Shown here: positions 25,000 to 33,550 of the stretch, piece after piece
How positions within the stretch are numbered: position 1 is the stretch's first letter
How the letters are laid out: the number at the start of each line of letters is the position of its first letter
Source of the DNA: Nitrosomonadales bacterium
GTDB lineage: Bacteria; Pseudomonadota; Gammaproteobacteria; Burkholderiales; Gallionellaceae
NCBI GenBank assembly: GCA_016716325.1
Contig: JADJWO010000001.1
Coordinates: forward strand, 1,736,001 to 1,800,000
DNA: 64,000 nucleotides
Direction: 5' to 3'
Translations under genes and position numbers: made by a program
Notes under the pieces: model-generated
The model's input: the letters and a program-made list of their open reading frames with translations, nothing else
Told to the model about the DNA's origin: nothing
Databases searched by the model: none

Positions 25000-27852
25000 T
25001 TAGATGTATGCAGCGATGGGTGGGCAGGCGCAGATCAGGTTCTTGTCGCCATACACATTATCCACCCGCGCCACGGCTGGCCAGAACTTATTCTCACGCA
25101 CATAGGGAAGCGGATAGGCCGCCTGCTCGCGCGAGTAAGGACGTGCCCACTCATTGGCACAGACCGATTTAGCCGTATGCGGCGCGTGTTTGAGGATGTT
25201 GTCCTTCTTGTCAACTTTGCCAGTGACGACTGCCTCGATCTCGCCACGGATGGCGATCATCGCGTCGCAGAAGCGATCCAGCTCGGCTTTCGATTCGCTC
25301 TCGGTCGGTTCCACCATCAGTGTGTCCACCACCGGGAAGGAGGTGGTCGGTGCGTGGAAGCCGAAGTCCATCAGGCGCTTGGCGATATCGGCCACTTCCA
25401 CGCCTTCTTTCTTCCATTCGCGACAGTCCAGGATCATCTCGTGCGCGCAGCGGCCGTTGCTGCCGCTGTACAGCGTGGCGTAATGGTCCTTCAGCGATTC
25501 CTTGATGTAGTTGGCATTGAGGATCGCCAGCTTGGTCGCTTCGGTCAGGCCCTTGCCGCCCATCATCTTGACGTAGCCGTAGGAGATGAGCAGGATCAGC
25601 GCGCTGCCGTAAGGCGCGGCGGAGACTGCATGGATGCCTTGCGTGCCGCCGACCTTGACCACCGGGTGCGAAGGCAGGAACGGTGCGAGATGTGCCGCTA
25701 CACCGATGGGGCCCGCGCCCGGTCCACCACCGCCGTGCGGGATGGCGAAGGTCTTGTGCAGGTTAAGGTGGCAGACGTCCGCGCCGATGTTGCCGGGGCT
25801 GGTCAGGCCGACCTGCGCGTTCATGTTCGCGCCGTCCATGTACACCTGCCCACCGCAGGCATGGATGATGGCGGTGATGTCCTTGATGCTTTCCTCGTAA
25901 ACGCCGTGCGTGCTGGGGTAGGTCACCATCAGGCATGACAGGTCGTCCTTGTGCTCCTCCGCTTTTGCGCGCAAGTCGTCCACGTCGATGTTGCCGCGTG
26001 CATCGCACTTCACGATCACGATCTTCATGCCGCACATCGCGGCGCTGGCCGGGTTGGTGCCGTGCGCAGAGGAGGGGATCAGTACCACGTTGCGCTGCGC
26101 TTCGCCGCGCGAACGGTGGTAAGCCTGGATCACCAGCAAGCCGGCGTATTCACCTGAGGCGCCGCTGTTGGGCTGGAAGCTCATCTTGGCGAAACCGGTG
26201 ATCTCGGACAGATCGGCATCCAGACCGGCGATGAGCTCGGCATAGCCTTCTGCCTGATTCAGCGGTACGAAGGGATGCAGGTTGGCGAATGCGGGCCAGG
26301 TCAGGCCCAGCATCTCGGAAGCCGCATTCAGCTTCATGGTGCAGGAGCCCAGCGAGATCATGGAATGCGTGAGCGACAGGTCCTTGTTCTCCAGTCGCTT
26401 GATGTAACGCATCATCTCGGTCTCGGTGTGATACGCATTGAACACGTCGTGCGCGAGGATGGCCGAGTTGCGCGGGGTGAACATCAGTGCGTGCGTGACG
26501 ACTTGTTCACGCGTCACGCTGGGTGCTGCCTTGTCGGCGGCTTGTGCGAACACGGCGAGGATGGCGTTCAGGTCGGAGACCGAAGCCGTCTCGTCCAGCG
26601 ACAGCGTGAGGCCGTCGGCGGTATAGCGGAAGTTGATCTGTGCAGCTTCGGCCAGCGCGTGGATCTTCACATTGTCGGTATGCAACAGGTGCAGGGTGTC
26701 GAAGTAAGTACCTTGTGCGATCTGGTAGCCCAGCTTCTGCAATTCATCGGCGAGTACCGCAGTCGCTTGATGCACGCGGCGTGCGATGCCGCGCAGCCCT
26801 TCCGCACCGTGATACACCGCGTACATACCGGCCATGATCGCCAGCAGTGCTTGCGCGGTACAGATGTTGGAAGTCGCTTTCTCGCGGCGGATGTGCTGCT
26901 CGCGCGTTTGCAGTGCCATGCGCAATGCAGGGTTGCCGTCGGCATCTACCGACACACCGATGATGCGACCCGGCATGGAACGCTTGTGCGCATCGCGGCA
27001 GGCGAAGTAAGCGGCGTGGGGGCCGCCGTAGCCCATGGGTACACCGAAGCGCTGGGTGGAACCGAACACCACATCCGCCCCCCATTCGCCCGGCGGCGTG
27101 AGCAGCACCAGACTGAGGATGTCGGCGGCGACGGCGATGCTCATTCCGTTGGCTTTGGCGCGCGTCACGAAATCGGCATAGTCATGGACCGTGCCGTCTG
27201 CAGTCGGGTATTGCAGCATTGCGCCGTACAGTCTGTCGTTCAGCGTGACGGTCTTGAAGTCGCCGATCACCAGTTCGATACCCAGCGGCTTGGCGCGTGT
27301 CTTCAGCAGCTCGATGGTCTGCGGATAGCATTCGTGCGACACGAAGAAACTGTTCTTGCCTGCGGCCACATCGTCGCGCGAACGCAGGCCGTGCAACATG
27401 GTCATCGCTTCGGCGGCGGCAGTGGCTTCATCCAGCAGCGAGGCGTTGGCGATCTCCATGCCGGTCAGGTCGATCACCATGGTCTGGTAGTTCAGCAATG
27501 CTTCCAGACGACCCTGTGCGATCTCGGCCTGATACGGTGTGTACGCGGTGTACCAGCCTGGGTTCTCCAGCACGTTGCGCTGGATCACGGCAGGCAGCAC
27601 GGTACCGTAGTAGCCGAGGCCGATATAAGTTTTGTAAAGCTGGTTCTTGGAAGCGATGCCGCGCAGGTGGGCCAGGAACTCATGTTCCGACATCCCGTCC
27701 GCCAGTTTCAATGGCTGCTGCAAACGGATGGCGGCAGGCACGGTCTGGTCTATCAGTGCATCCAGGGTGGGCGCGTTGATCCTGTCCAGCATGGCTTGCA
27801 CGTCTTGTGCGTTGGAACCGTTGTGGCGGGAGACGAAATGGTCGGTGTTCAT
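25000..27852 (-). CDS. gcvP: Glycine dehydrogenase (decarboxylating), P protein
   Basis: This is a 950-residue single-chain P protein. The PLP lysine is Lys700 in HLNLHKTFAIPHGGGGPG. It decarboxylates glycine and transfers the aminomethyl group to the lipoyl arm of GcvH. The ATG at 27852 sits one base past a long inverted repeat of GAATCC units and has no clear Shine-Dalgarno, unlike gcvH. It is the third gene of gcvT-gcvH-gcvP under the glycine riboswitch. Confidence 0.97.
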   Translation of the reverse strand: MNTDHFVSRHNGSNAQDVQAMLDRINAPTLDALIDQTVPAAIRLQQPLKLADGMSEHEFLAHLRGIASKNQLYKTYIGLGYYGTVLPAVIQRNVLENPGWYTAYTPYQAEIAQGRLEALLNYQTMVIDLTGMEIANASLLDEATAAAEAMTMLHGLRSRDDVAAGKNSFFVSHECYPQTIELLKTRAKPLGIELVIGDFKTVTLNDRLYGAMLQYPTADGTVHDYADFVTRAKANGMSIAVAADILSLVLLTPPGEWGADVVFGSTQRFGVPMGYGGPHAAYFACRDAHKRSMPGRIIGVSVDADGNPALRMALQTREQHIRREKATSNICTAQALLAIMAGMYAVYHGAEGLRGIARRVHQATAVLADELQKLGYQIAQGTYFDTLHLLHTDNVKIHALAEAAQINFRYTADGLTLSLDETASVSDLNAILAVFAQAADKAAPSVTREQVVTHALMFTPRNSAILAHDVFNAYHTETEMMRYIKRLENKDLSLTHSMISLGSCTMKLNAASEMLGLTWPAFANLHPFVPLNQAEGYAELIAGLDADLSEITGFAKMSFQPNSGASGEYAGLLVIQAYHRSRGEAQRNVVLIPSSAHGTNPASAAMCGMKIVIVKCDARGNIDVDDLRAKAEEHKDDLSCLMVTYPSTHGVYEESIKDITAIIHACGGQVYMDGANMNAQVGLTSPGNIGADVCHLNLHKTFAIPHGGGGPGAGPIGVAAHLAPFLPSHPVVKVGGTQGIHAVSAAPYGSALILLISYGYVKMMGGKGLTEATKLAILNANYIKESLKDHYATLYSGSNGRCAHEMILDCREWKKEGVEVADIAKRLMDFGFHAPTTSFPVVDTLMVEPTESESKAELDRFCDAMIAIRGEIEAVVTGKVDKKDNILKHAPHTAKSVCANEWARPYSREQAAYPLPYVRENKFWPAVARVDNVYGDKNLICACPPIAAYI

Positions 27853-27853
27853 A

Positions 27854-27942
27854 GGATTCGGGATTCAGGATTCAGTGAGGGATGCGGGACTCGGAGCGAG
27901 GAGAGGGTTTTCCCTGAATCCTGCTTCCTGAATCCCGAATCC
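27854..27942. repeat. Inverted repeat of GAATCC/GATTC units upstream of gcvP
   Basis: The left arm GGATTCGGGATTCAGGATTC (from 27854) is matched in inverted form by CTGAATCCTGCTTCCTGAAT and CCCGAATCC (27914-27942), forming an imperfect hairpin. The unit is the same heptamer, TGAATCC, that is tandemly repeated before ubiA. In the mRNA one arm ends a single base before the gcvP ATG, where a ribosome site would be. Confidence 0.75.
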
Positions 27943-27945
27943 TGC

Positions 27946-28335
27946 TTAGTGTGCTTCGCTGTCTACATGCGCCTGATAAGCGGCCGCATCCATCAGGGCG
28001 GCGACATCGGCGGCGTTGTCCGGTTTCATCCTGAATAGCCATGCCGCATAGGGATCTTCATTGATCTTTTCCGGAGATCCATCCAGCTCACCGTTCGTTG
28101 CCGTGACTTCACCGCTCACCGGAGCATAGACATCGGCGGCGGCCTTCACGGATTCCACCACGGTGCATGCCTCACCGGCGCTGAGCTTGCGCCCGACGGT
28201 CGGCGTCTCGACGAACACCATGTCGCCCAGCAGTTCCTGTGCGTGCTGTGTGACACCGATGGTGATGGTGCCGTCAGCTTCGGTCTTCACCCATTCGTGT
28301 GATTCGGTATATTTCAGGTCGGTCGGGTTGCTCAT
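27946..28335 (-). CDS. gcvH: Glycine cleavage system H protein
   Basis: This is a 129-residue lipoyl carrier. The lipoylation site Lys64 lies in CTVVESVKAAADVY, and the domain carries HEWVKTE and GVTQHAQELLGD at the N terminus. It shuttles the aminomethyl group between GcvP, GcvT and the lipoamide dehydrogenase. The ATG at 28335 has GGAGAACAAC upstream; the open frame continues further upstream through repeat sequence and is not used. Confidence 0.97.
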   Translation of the reverse strand: MSNPTDLKYTESHEWVKTEADGTITIGVTQHAQELLGDMVFVETPTVGRKLSAGEACTVVESVKAAADVYAPVSGEVTATNGELDGSPEKINEDPYAAWLFRMKPDNAADVAALMDAAAYQAHVDSEAH

Positions 28336-28378
28336 GTTGTTCTCCGAAGTTTGATGTTTGAATTGGAAACCACTTCTA

Positions 28379-28446
28379 TCCACGAAACACACGAAAATCA
28401 CGAACGATAGTGCAGATTTTCTTTCGTGCTGTTCGTGTCTTTCGTG
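28379..28446. repeat. Imperfect inverted repeat of CACGAA units between gcvT and gcvH
   Basis: CCACGAAACACACGAAAATC (from 28379) and TTTCGTGCTGTTCGTGTC followed by TTTCGTGG (to 28446) are inverted copies, 23 of 27 positions matching. It forms a hairpin in the gcvT-gcvH intercistronic region. CACGAA-type repeats occur as dispersed intergenic elements in many proteobacteria; this one may modulate mRNA stability or processing. Confidence 0.7.
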
Positions 28447-28462
28447 GACAACTGCTATTAAT

Positions 28463-29545
28463 TTAAATCACCGCCTTGCCGTTGCGGGCAAACGGATATT
28501 TCACGACTTGCGCAGCCAGCATCTTATCGCGAATCTCGACCTGCACGACATCTCCGATCGCCACGTCCTTCGGGATGCGTGCCAGCGCGATGGATCTTTC
28601 CAGTGTCGGCGAGAAGGTGCCGCTGGTGATCTCGCCTTCGCCTTGCGGCGTGACGACTTTCTGGTGGCCGCGCAGTACGCCGCGATCCAGCAACAGCAGG
28701 CCGACCAGCTTCTTGCTCGGCGGGTTGGCGAGCAGCGCTGCCTTGCCGATGAAGTCACGCTCGCTCTTCAGGTCAACCGTCCAGGCCAGACCGGATTCCA
28801 GCGGGCCGACCGTCTCGTCCATGTCCTGACCGTACAGATTCATGCCCGCTTCCAGTCGTAGCGTGTCGCGCGCACCAAGGCCGATGGGTTTCACGCCGGC
28901 CTTGTTCAGCGCGTACCAGAATGCTTCGGCTTTTTCCTTCGGCAACATCACCTCGAAACCATCCTCGCCGGTGTAGCCGGTGCGCGCCACGAAATATTCG
29001 CCGCAGTCGGCCGCCTGGAAGTTGACCATCCCTTCTGTCGCGGCACGGGTCTGCGGCAGCACCTCCCATACCTTGGCGCGAGCATTCGGGCCCTGCACTG
29101 CGATGATCGCCAAGTCGTCGCGCGAGGTGATGGTGAGGTTTGGGGCGTGTGTCGCAGCCTGCTCCTTCATCCATGCGATGTCCTTGTCTGCGGTGTCTGC
29201 ATTGACCACGATGCGGAACCATTGCTCGGTCATGAAGTAGATGATGAGGTCATCGATCACGCCGCCATCGGGACGCAACATGGCGGAATAGAGCGCCTTG
29301 CCGGGAACCGTGATCTTGTCGGCATTGTTCGCCATCAGGTAGCGCAGGAAGACGCGCACACCGTCGCCCCGCATGTCCACCACGCGCATGTGGCACACGT
29401 CGAACATGCCGACATCGTTGCGCACCTGATGGTGTTCGTCGATCTGCGAACCGTAGTTGACCGGCATGTCCCAGCCGCCGAAATCCACCATCTTGGCGCC
29501 CATGGCGCGGTGGGCTGCATTCAAAGGAGTCGTCTTCAGGGTCAT
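28463..29545 (-). CDS. gcvT: Glycine cleavage system T protein (aminomethyltransferase)
   Basis: This is a 360-residue folate-dependent enzyme that releases ammonia and forms methylene-tetrahydrofolate. It has the family motifs MVDFGGWDMPVNYG, GYTGEDGFEVM and RDTLRLEAGMNLYGQDMDE, where the last carries the conserved aspartate region. The ATG at 29545 is preceded by GGAAAACGAAC. It is the first gene behind the riboswitch and its terminator. Confidence 0.97.
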   Translation of the reverse strand: MTLKTTPLNAAHRAMGAKMVDFGGWDMPVNYGSQIDEHHQVRNDVGMFDVCHMRVVDMRGDGVRVFLRYLMANNADKITVPGKALYSAMLRPDGGVIDDLIIYFMTEQWFRIVVNADTADKDIAWMKEQAATHAPNLTITSRDDLAIIAVQGPNARAKVWEVLPQTRAATEGMVNFQAADCGEYFVARTGYTGEDGFEVMLPKEKAEAFWYALNKAGVKPIGLGARDTLRLEAGMNLYGQDMDETVGPLESGLAWTVDLKSERDFIGKAALLANPPSKKLVGLLLLDRGVLRGHQKVVTPQGEGEITSGTFSPTLERSIALARIPKDVAIGDVVQVEIRDKMLAAQVVKYPFARNGKAVI

Positions 29546-29563
29546 GTTCGTTTTCCGGGCGAT

Positions 29564-29593
29564 AAAAAAGGGCGAGGCCACATAGCCTCGCCC
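29564..29593 (-). terminator. Intrinsic terminator controlled by the glycine riboswitch
   Basis: On the minus strand GGGCGAGGC (29593-29585), loop TATGTG and GCCTCGCCC (29578-29570) are followed by six T residues. The stem starts within the 3' end of aptamer 2, so ligand binding could compete with it. It lies 18 bases before the gcvT start. Known gcvT glycine riboswitches are usually on-switches through this arrangement. Confidence 0.88.
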
Positions 29594-29957
29594 CCATCTG
29601 TCCTTGGTACCTGAGAGATTGCGGCAATACCTCTAATAACCTGCTGCGCAGTTCGACTGCTGTGTCGCGCGGTACTCACTTCCTCGATTATTTAAGCTGG
29701 GTATGTGGCTACGACATAACCTGAAGGTTAGTCTTCGCCGAAACTCGCCTAGCTCGTTTTCTCGGTCGTTGCGTTCCGTGCGCCTTGCATTCGAACCGCT
29801 CGTTGCGGTTCTTAGAGGCATTGAATTCGCGTGCCCCTTCGGTGGCTGATTCAACAGCGCTCTCCAGATTCGCCTGTCCCGGTGGTTCCTTTAGCCTGAG
29901 CGGTTGCGGGTGTTACGCCTTCGGCGGTGCTGGTGACAGCACGCTCTCCCATCGGTT
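29592..29957 (-). promoter_or_regulatory. Tandem glycine riboswitch with expanded second aptamer
   Basis: Read on the minus strand, aptamer 1 (29957 to about 29874) has GATGGGAGAGCG, CACCGCCGAAGGCG and CCGCTCAGGCTAAAGGA. Aptamer 2 begins TCTGGAGAGCGCTG with CAGCCACCGAAGGGGC (about 29870-29830) and ends GCAATCTCTCAGGTACCAAG and GACAGATGG (about 29624-29594). Between these halves lies about 200 nt in place of the usual short variable hairpin. It is closed by a 17-position helix formed by 29807-29823 with 29625-29641. Confidence 0.92.
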
Positions 29958-29971
29958 TGAACGGCGGGCGG

Positions 29972-29977
29972 ATTATA
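29972..29977 (-). promoter_or_regulatory. Probable -10 box of the gcv operon
   Basis: The minus strand reads CCGGTATAATCC, a perfect TATAAT, about 15 bases before the start of aptamer 1. This fits transcription beginning just upstream of the riboswitch. No good -35 hexamer is seen at the usual spacing; TATTCA is the nearest candidate. Confidence 0.6.
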
Positions 29978-30026
29978 CCGGAAGTTTGTTGGGTGAATAT
30001 AAGGCGTTATAGGTGGCCAGATGCCA

Positions 30027-30188
30027 TTATCTTGTAACCAGCCATAAAGCATGGAGGACGGCTGGCAGGTAAAACACGAAACACAGCAATATATTGATTA
30101 CCAGATCCTTGCCAGCTCCTTTTTTTAGGAAAACGGCAAGCGGCGCCAGCAATACAGAGAGAATGATAAGTACGATTTTGTTTTTCAT
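30027..30188 (-). CDS. YqaE/Pmp3 family small membrane protein
   Basis: This 53-residue protein starts MKNKIVLIILSVLLAPLAVF and continues KKGAGKDLVINILLC, then FYLPAVLHALW. It matches the Pmp3/YqaE (UPF0057) plan of two helices with the LLKKG-GKD-INILL motif between them. Family members affect membrane potential and salt tolerance. The ATG has AGGAAATCAAG upstream. It lies between the DUF3426 gene and the gcv promoter on the same strand. Confidence 0.88.
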   Translation of the reverse strand: MKNKIVLIILSVLLAPLAVFLKKGAGKDLVINILLCFVFYLPAVLHALWLVTR

Positions 30189-30207
30189 CTTGATTTCCTG
30201 ATGGTAA

Positions 30208-31203
30208 TTAATGCAGCTGTTTCGGGTAGAACAGCACCAGTCTATAGCCGGTCGGCTTGAGGTCGGCGGTTTCCAGTCGCAATTTTACATCAAGTTCGTG
30301 GTTCGGCAGCAGCCCGGTCCTTTGGCTTTCCAGCGGCGGCAGGTAATGCGCGGGCTTGAACACGCGTCGTGCCAGCGGTTTGTCGTCGATGTCGTTCAAC
30401 GTGAGTTCAAAGTCGGGATAGGCCTGCGCATACGTGGCACGGTTGCGCAGCAGGGCATTCAGGGTGATCCGGTTCTCGATTTCGGGGTCGGCCTCAAGAT
30501 CCGAGGATTCGATGCTCATCAGACTGGCGTGTTGCGGCAGCGGTACTTCGCATTCGATCCATTGGCAATAGGCGAGCAGAGCAGGCTTCAGGCCGGGTGA
30601 CCGGGCGGCCAACTCGATGCGGAAGAAGTAGGCGGTCTGCGCAAGCAGTACCAGCGTGAGCAGGGACGCGGCGATCGCCCAGGGCCAGACACGGCGCTTT
30701 GCTTCAGCCGGGAGGGTGGCCTCGGGTTCGCCCGGCGCGTCATCCTTGATGAGGGCAACCTGCTCGGCCAGCGTCATGGGGTGCAGCACGGCGATTTCGG
30801 TGGGCCGCATTGCAACAGGTTTTTCGTCAGCGGCGTCTTCCGGCTCGATGGAGCGTTGGCCGATATCCGGTTGCTCTTCGCGCAGCTCGGCATCCTGTGT
30901 GGTTTCGGCGCCGTGTTCCTGTTCGAGGGGGTTTTCGGTCTCATCCGGCAGGGGGGCGTTGGAGATGCCGGATGCCGGTTCGATATCCGGCTCGCTTGTC
31001 GCATGTTCTGCGGCCGGGGCGGCAGGCTCGTCCAGTATCGGCAACTCAAGCTGCGGATCTGGCTGGTCTGGCTCGAAATTGCGATTGGCATCGAAAGCCT
31101 GCAGGCAATGGCCGCAACGCACCATACCGTGGTGCGCTTCCAGTTGCGCCGCGGTGACCCGGAAGCGGGTATCGCAATGTGTGCAGAGTGTGGTTCCGCT
31201 CAT
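30208..31203 (-). CDS. MJ0042 zinc-finger and DUF3426 protein
   Basis: This is a 331-residue protein. An N-terminal zinc ribbon has Cys7, Cys10, Cys30 and Cys33 (CTHC and CGHC). A long acidic Pro/Glu-rich linker, a single membrane helix (about 174-194, LLTLVLLAQTAYFF) and a C-terminal DUF3426 beta domain (ITLNALLRNRATYAQAYPDF) follow. This gene often follows prmA in betaproteobacteria; its function is unknown. The start at 31203 lies 13 bases after prmA. Confidence 0.85.
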   Translation of the reverse strand: MSGTTLCTHCDTRFRVTAAQLEAHHGMVRCGHCLQAFDANRNFEPDQPDPQLELPILDEPAAPAAEHATSEPDIEPASGISNAPLPDETENPLEQEHGAETTQDAELREEQPDIGQRSIEPEDAADEKPVAMRPTEIAVLHPMTLAEQVALIKDDAPGEPEATLPAEAKRRVWPWAIAASLLTLVLLAQTAYFFRIELAARSPGLKPALLAYCQWIECEVPLPQHASLMSIESSDLEADPEIENRITLNALLRNRATYAQAYPDFELTLNDIDDKPLARRVFKPAHYLPPLESQRTGLLPNHELDVKLRLETADLKPTGYRLVLFYPKQLH

Positions 31204-31216
31204 TTCCAGTATGAAG

Positions 31217-32110
31217 TCAGCGTTTTGTCCCGGACAGGCACGCCCAGCCGTCTTCGAAAAGCGGGTCGTCAAGGTCGAACCATTGCCGGTAGATTTTCAT
31301 CACGTCCTGCGCCTGCTCCTCGAGGATGCCGGAAAGTACGATCTTCCCGCCCGTACATGCCGCATTCGCCAGCAACGGTGCAAGCAGGCGCAGCGGGTTG
31401 GTCAGGATGTTCGCCACCACCACGTCGTAGCTGCCCGGCGGGGCGTCGTCAGGCAAATGGAACCGTGCATTTTCGACATGGTTCGCGCTGGCGTTGTCCC
31501 GGCTGGCGATCACTGCCTGAGAGTCTACATCAACACCTACGGCCCGTGCAGCCCCAAGCTTGAGCGCGGCGATGGCGAGGATGCCGGAACCGCATCCATA
31601 GTCCAGCACGCTTTCGCCGCCACGAAGGTTCGCGTCGAGCCAGCGCAGGCACAGGCGCGTGGTCGGATGGCTGCCGGTGCCGAACGCGAGGCCCGGGTCG
31701 AGCACGATGTTGATCGCATCCGGATCGCTGGGGGTGTGCCAGGTCGGCACGATCCACAGGCGCGGGGAGATCGGGATCGGGTCGAACTGCGACTGGGTCA
31801 GGCGCACCCAGTCCTTGTCGTCCAGTGTGTCGATGCGGTATGCGGGAAGCTGTTCCAGGCCGACGGTGACTGACGCGGCTTGCAGGATCGCTGCGACATC
31901 GCGATCGCTGTCGAACAACGCGCTGATGCGGTTGTGTTGCCACACGCCCGGAGCGGGTTCGCCGGGTTCGCCGAAGATCGCCTGCTCGTCCGGCGTGTCG
32001 GCATCGGCGTCGAGCAGGTCCACCGACAATGCGCCACGTTCAAGCAGCGCTTCGCTCAACGCTTCGGCGTGTTCGGCATCGGTATCGACGATGAGGGTCA
32101 GCCAGGGCAC
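31217..32110 (-). CDS. prmA: Ribosomal protein L11 methyltransferase
   Basis: This 297-residue protein trimethylates L11 using SAM. Family motifs are DPGLAFGTGSHPTTRLCL, VLDYGCGSGILAIAALKLG (motif I) and VVANILTNPLRLLAPLL (with NIL in motif IV). The start codon is GTG at 32110, preceded by GGAATAA. It lies 32 bp downstream of accC, consistent with a shared transcript. Confidence 0.96.
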   Translation of the reverse strand: MPWLTLIVDTDAEHAEALSEALLERGALSVDLLDADADTPDEQAIFGEPGEPAPGVWQHNRISALFDSDRDVAAILQAASVTVGLEQLPAYRIDTLDDKDWVRLTQSQFDPIPISPRLWIVPTWHTPSDPDAINIVLDPGLAFGTGSHPTTRLCLRWLDANLRGGESVLDYGCGSGILAIAALKLGAARAVGVDVDSQAVIASRDNASANHVENARFHLPDDAPPGSYDVVVANILTNPLRLLAPLLANAACTGGKIVLSGILEEQAQDVMKIYRQWFDLDDPLFEDGWACLSGTKR

Positions 32111-32142
32111 TTATTCCGATCCCGCCGGATGAGATGCTGGAA

Positions 32143-33498
32143 TCACTTGCCTTTGGTGCGCTCGGACAGGCGTTCTTCCAGATAATGGATGCTGGTGCCG
32201 CCGCGCATGAAGGCCGCATCCTGCATCAGCTCGCGATGTAGCGGGATGTTGGTCTCAATGCCTTCCACTGCCATTTCGGACAGGGCGGTACGCATTCTGG
32301 CCATTGCCTGGTCGCGCGTGTCACCGTAGGCGATCAGTTTGCCGATCATCGAATCGTAGTGTGGCGGCACGAAGTAGTTCGCGTACACATGCGAATCGAC
32401 GCGGATGCCGGGACCGCCCGGTACATGCCAGGAAGTGATGCGTCCCGGCGACGGCACGAACTTGTAGGGATGCTCCGCGTTGATCCGGCATTCGATGGCG
32501 TGGCCGCGAAATTGCACATCGCGCTGGCGGAACGGCAGTTTTTCGCCGGCGGCGACGAGTATCTGTTGCTGCACGATGTCGATGCCGGTGATCATTTCGG
32601 TCACGGGATGTTCGACCTGCACGCGCGTATTCATTTCGATGAAGAAGAATTCGCCGTTCTCGTACAGGAACTCGAAGGTTCCCGCACCGCGATAGCCGAT
32701 CTTGCGGCAGGCTTCGGCACAGCGTTCACCGATCTTGTTGCGCAGGCGGGCATTGAGCAAGGGTGCAGGCGCTTCTTCGATGATCTTCTGGTGACGGCGC
32801 TGCATCGAACAGTCACGCTCGCCCAGATATACGGCATTGCCATGCTGGTCGGCCAGCACCTGGAATTCGATGTGGCGCGGGTTCTCCAGGAATTTCTCCA
32901 TGTACACCATGGGATTGTTGAACGCGGCCTGAGCCTCGGTTCTGGTCATGGTGACCGCGTTCAGCAGCGCGGCTTCGGTATGCACCACGCGCATGCCGCG
33001 CCCGCCGCCGCCGCCCGCCGCCTTGATGATGACCGGATAGCCGATGCTGCGCGCAATCTTGACGATTTCCGCGGGATTGTCCGGCAATGCGCCGTCCACG
33101 CCGGGCACGCAGGGTACCCCCGCTTTCTTCATCGCGTTCTTGGCCGAAACCTTGTCGCCCATCAGGCGGATCGTTTCGGCGCGCGGGCCGATGAACACAA
33201 AGCCGCATTTTTCGACGCGTTCGGAAAAATCGGCATTTTCGGACAGGAAGCCGTAGCCGGGATGGATGGCCTGCGCATCGGTGACTTCCGCTGCGCTGAT
33301 GATGGCGGGGATGCTCAGGTAGCTCTGGTTCGAGGGGGCGGGTCCGATGCAAACGGATTCGTCGGCCAGTTTCACATATTTGGCATCCGCATCCGCTTCG
33401 GAATGCACTACGACGGTTTTTATGCCCAGTTCGCGGCAGGCGCGCTGGATGCGCAACGCGATTTCACCGCGGTTGGCGATCAGGATTTTTTCAAACAT
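32143..33498 (-). CDS. accC: Acetyl-CoA carboxylase, biotin carboxylase subunit
   Basis: This 451-residue ATP-grasp enzyme carboxylates the biotin on AccB, the first step of fatty-acid synthesis. It has IANRGEIALRIQRACRELG at the N terminus, the glycine-rich AAGGGGGRGMRVV ATP lid, and FIEMNTRVQVEHPVTEM in the active site. Length and motifs are normal. It lies downstream of accB with a 52-bp gap. Confidence 0.97.
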   Translation of the reverse strand: MFEKILIANRGEIALRIQRACRELGIKTVVVHSEADADAKYVKLADESVCIGPAPSNQSYLSIPAIISAAEVTDAQAIHPGYGFLSENADFSERVEKCGFVFIGPRAETIRLMGDKVSAKNAMKKAGVPCVPGVDGALPDNPAEIVKIARSIGYPVIIKAAGGGGGRGMRVVHTEAALLNAVTMTRTEAQAAFNNPMVYMEKFLENPRHIEFQVLADQHGNAVYLGERDCSMQRRHQKIIEEAPAPLLNARLRNKIGERCAEACRKIGYRGAGTFEFLYENGEFFFIEMNTRVQVEHPVTEMITGIDIVQQQILVAAGEKLPFRQRDVQFRGHAIECRINAEHPYKFVPSPGRITSWHVPGGPGIRVDSHVYANYFVPPHYDSMIGKLIAYGDTRDQAMARMRTALSEMAVEGIETNIPLHRELMQDAAFMRGGTSIHYLEERLSERTKGK

Positions 33499-33550
33499 GG
33501 TGTTGGCTCCAATACTTGGGCGCTACGCAAAGGCGCGCGCCATTACAAGA

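Noticed and set aside
26275..28038. A plus-strand 587-codon frame opposite gcvP
   Set aside because: gcvP is conserved over the same bases, so the frame is a shadow.
30001..30026. Possible tRNA or extra RNA gene between gcv and Pmp3
   Set aside because: No cloverleaf or CCA-like end is visible; the bases fit promoter and leader sequence.
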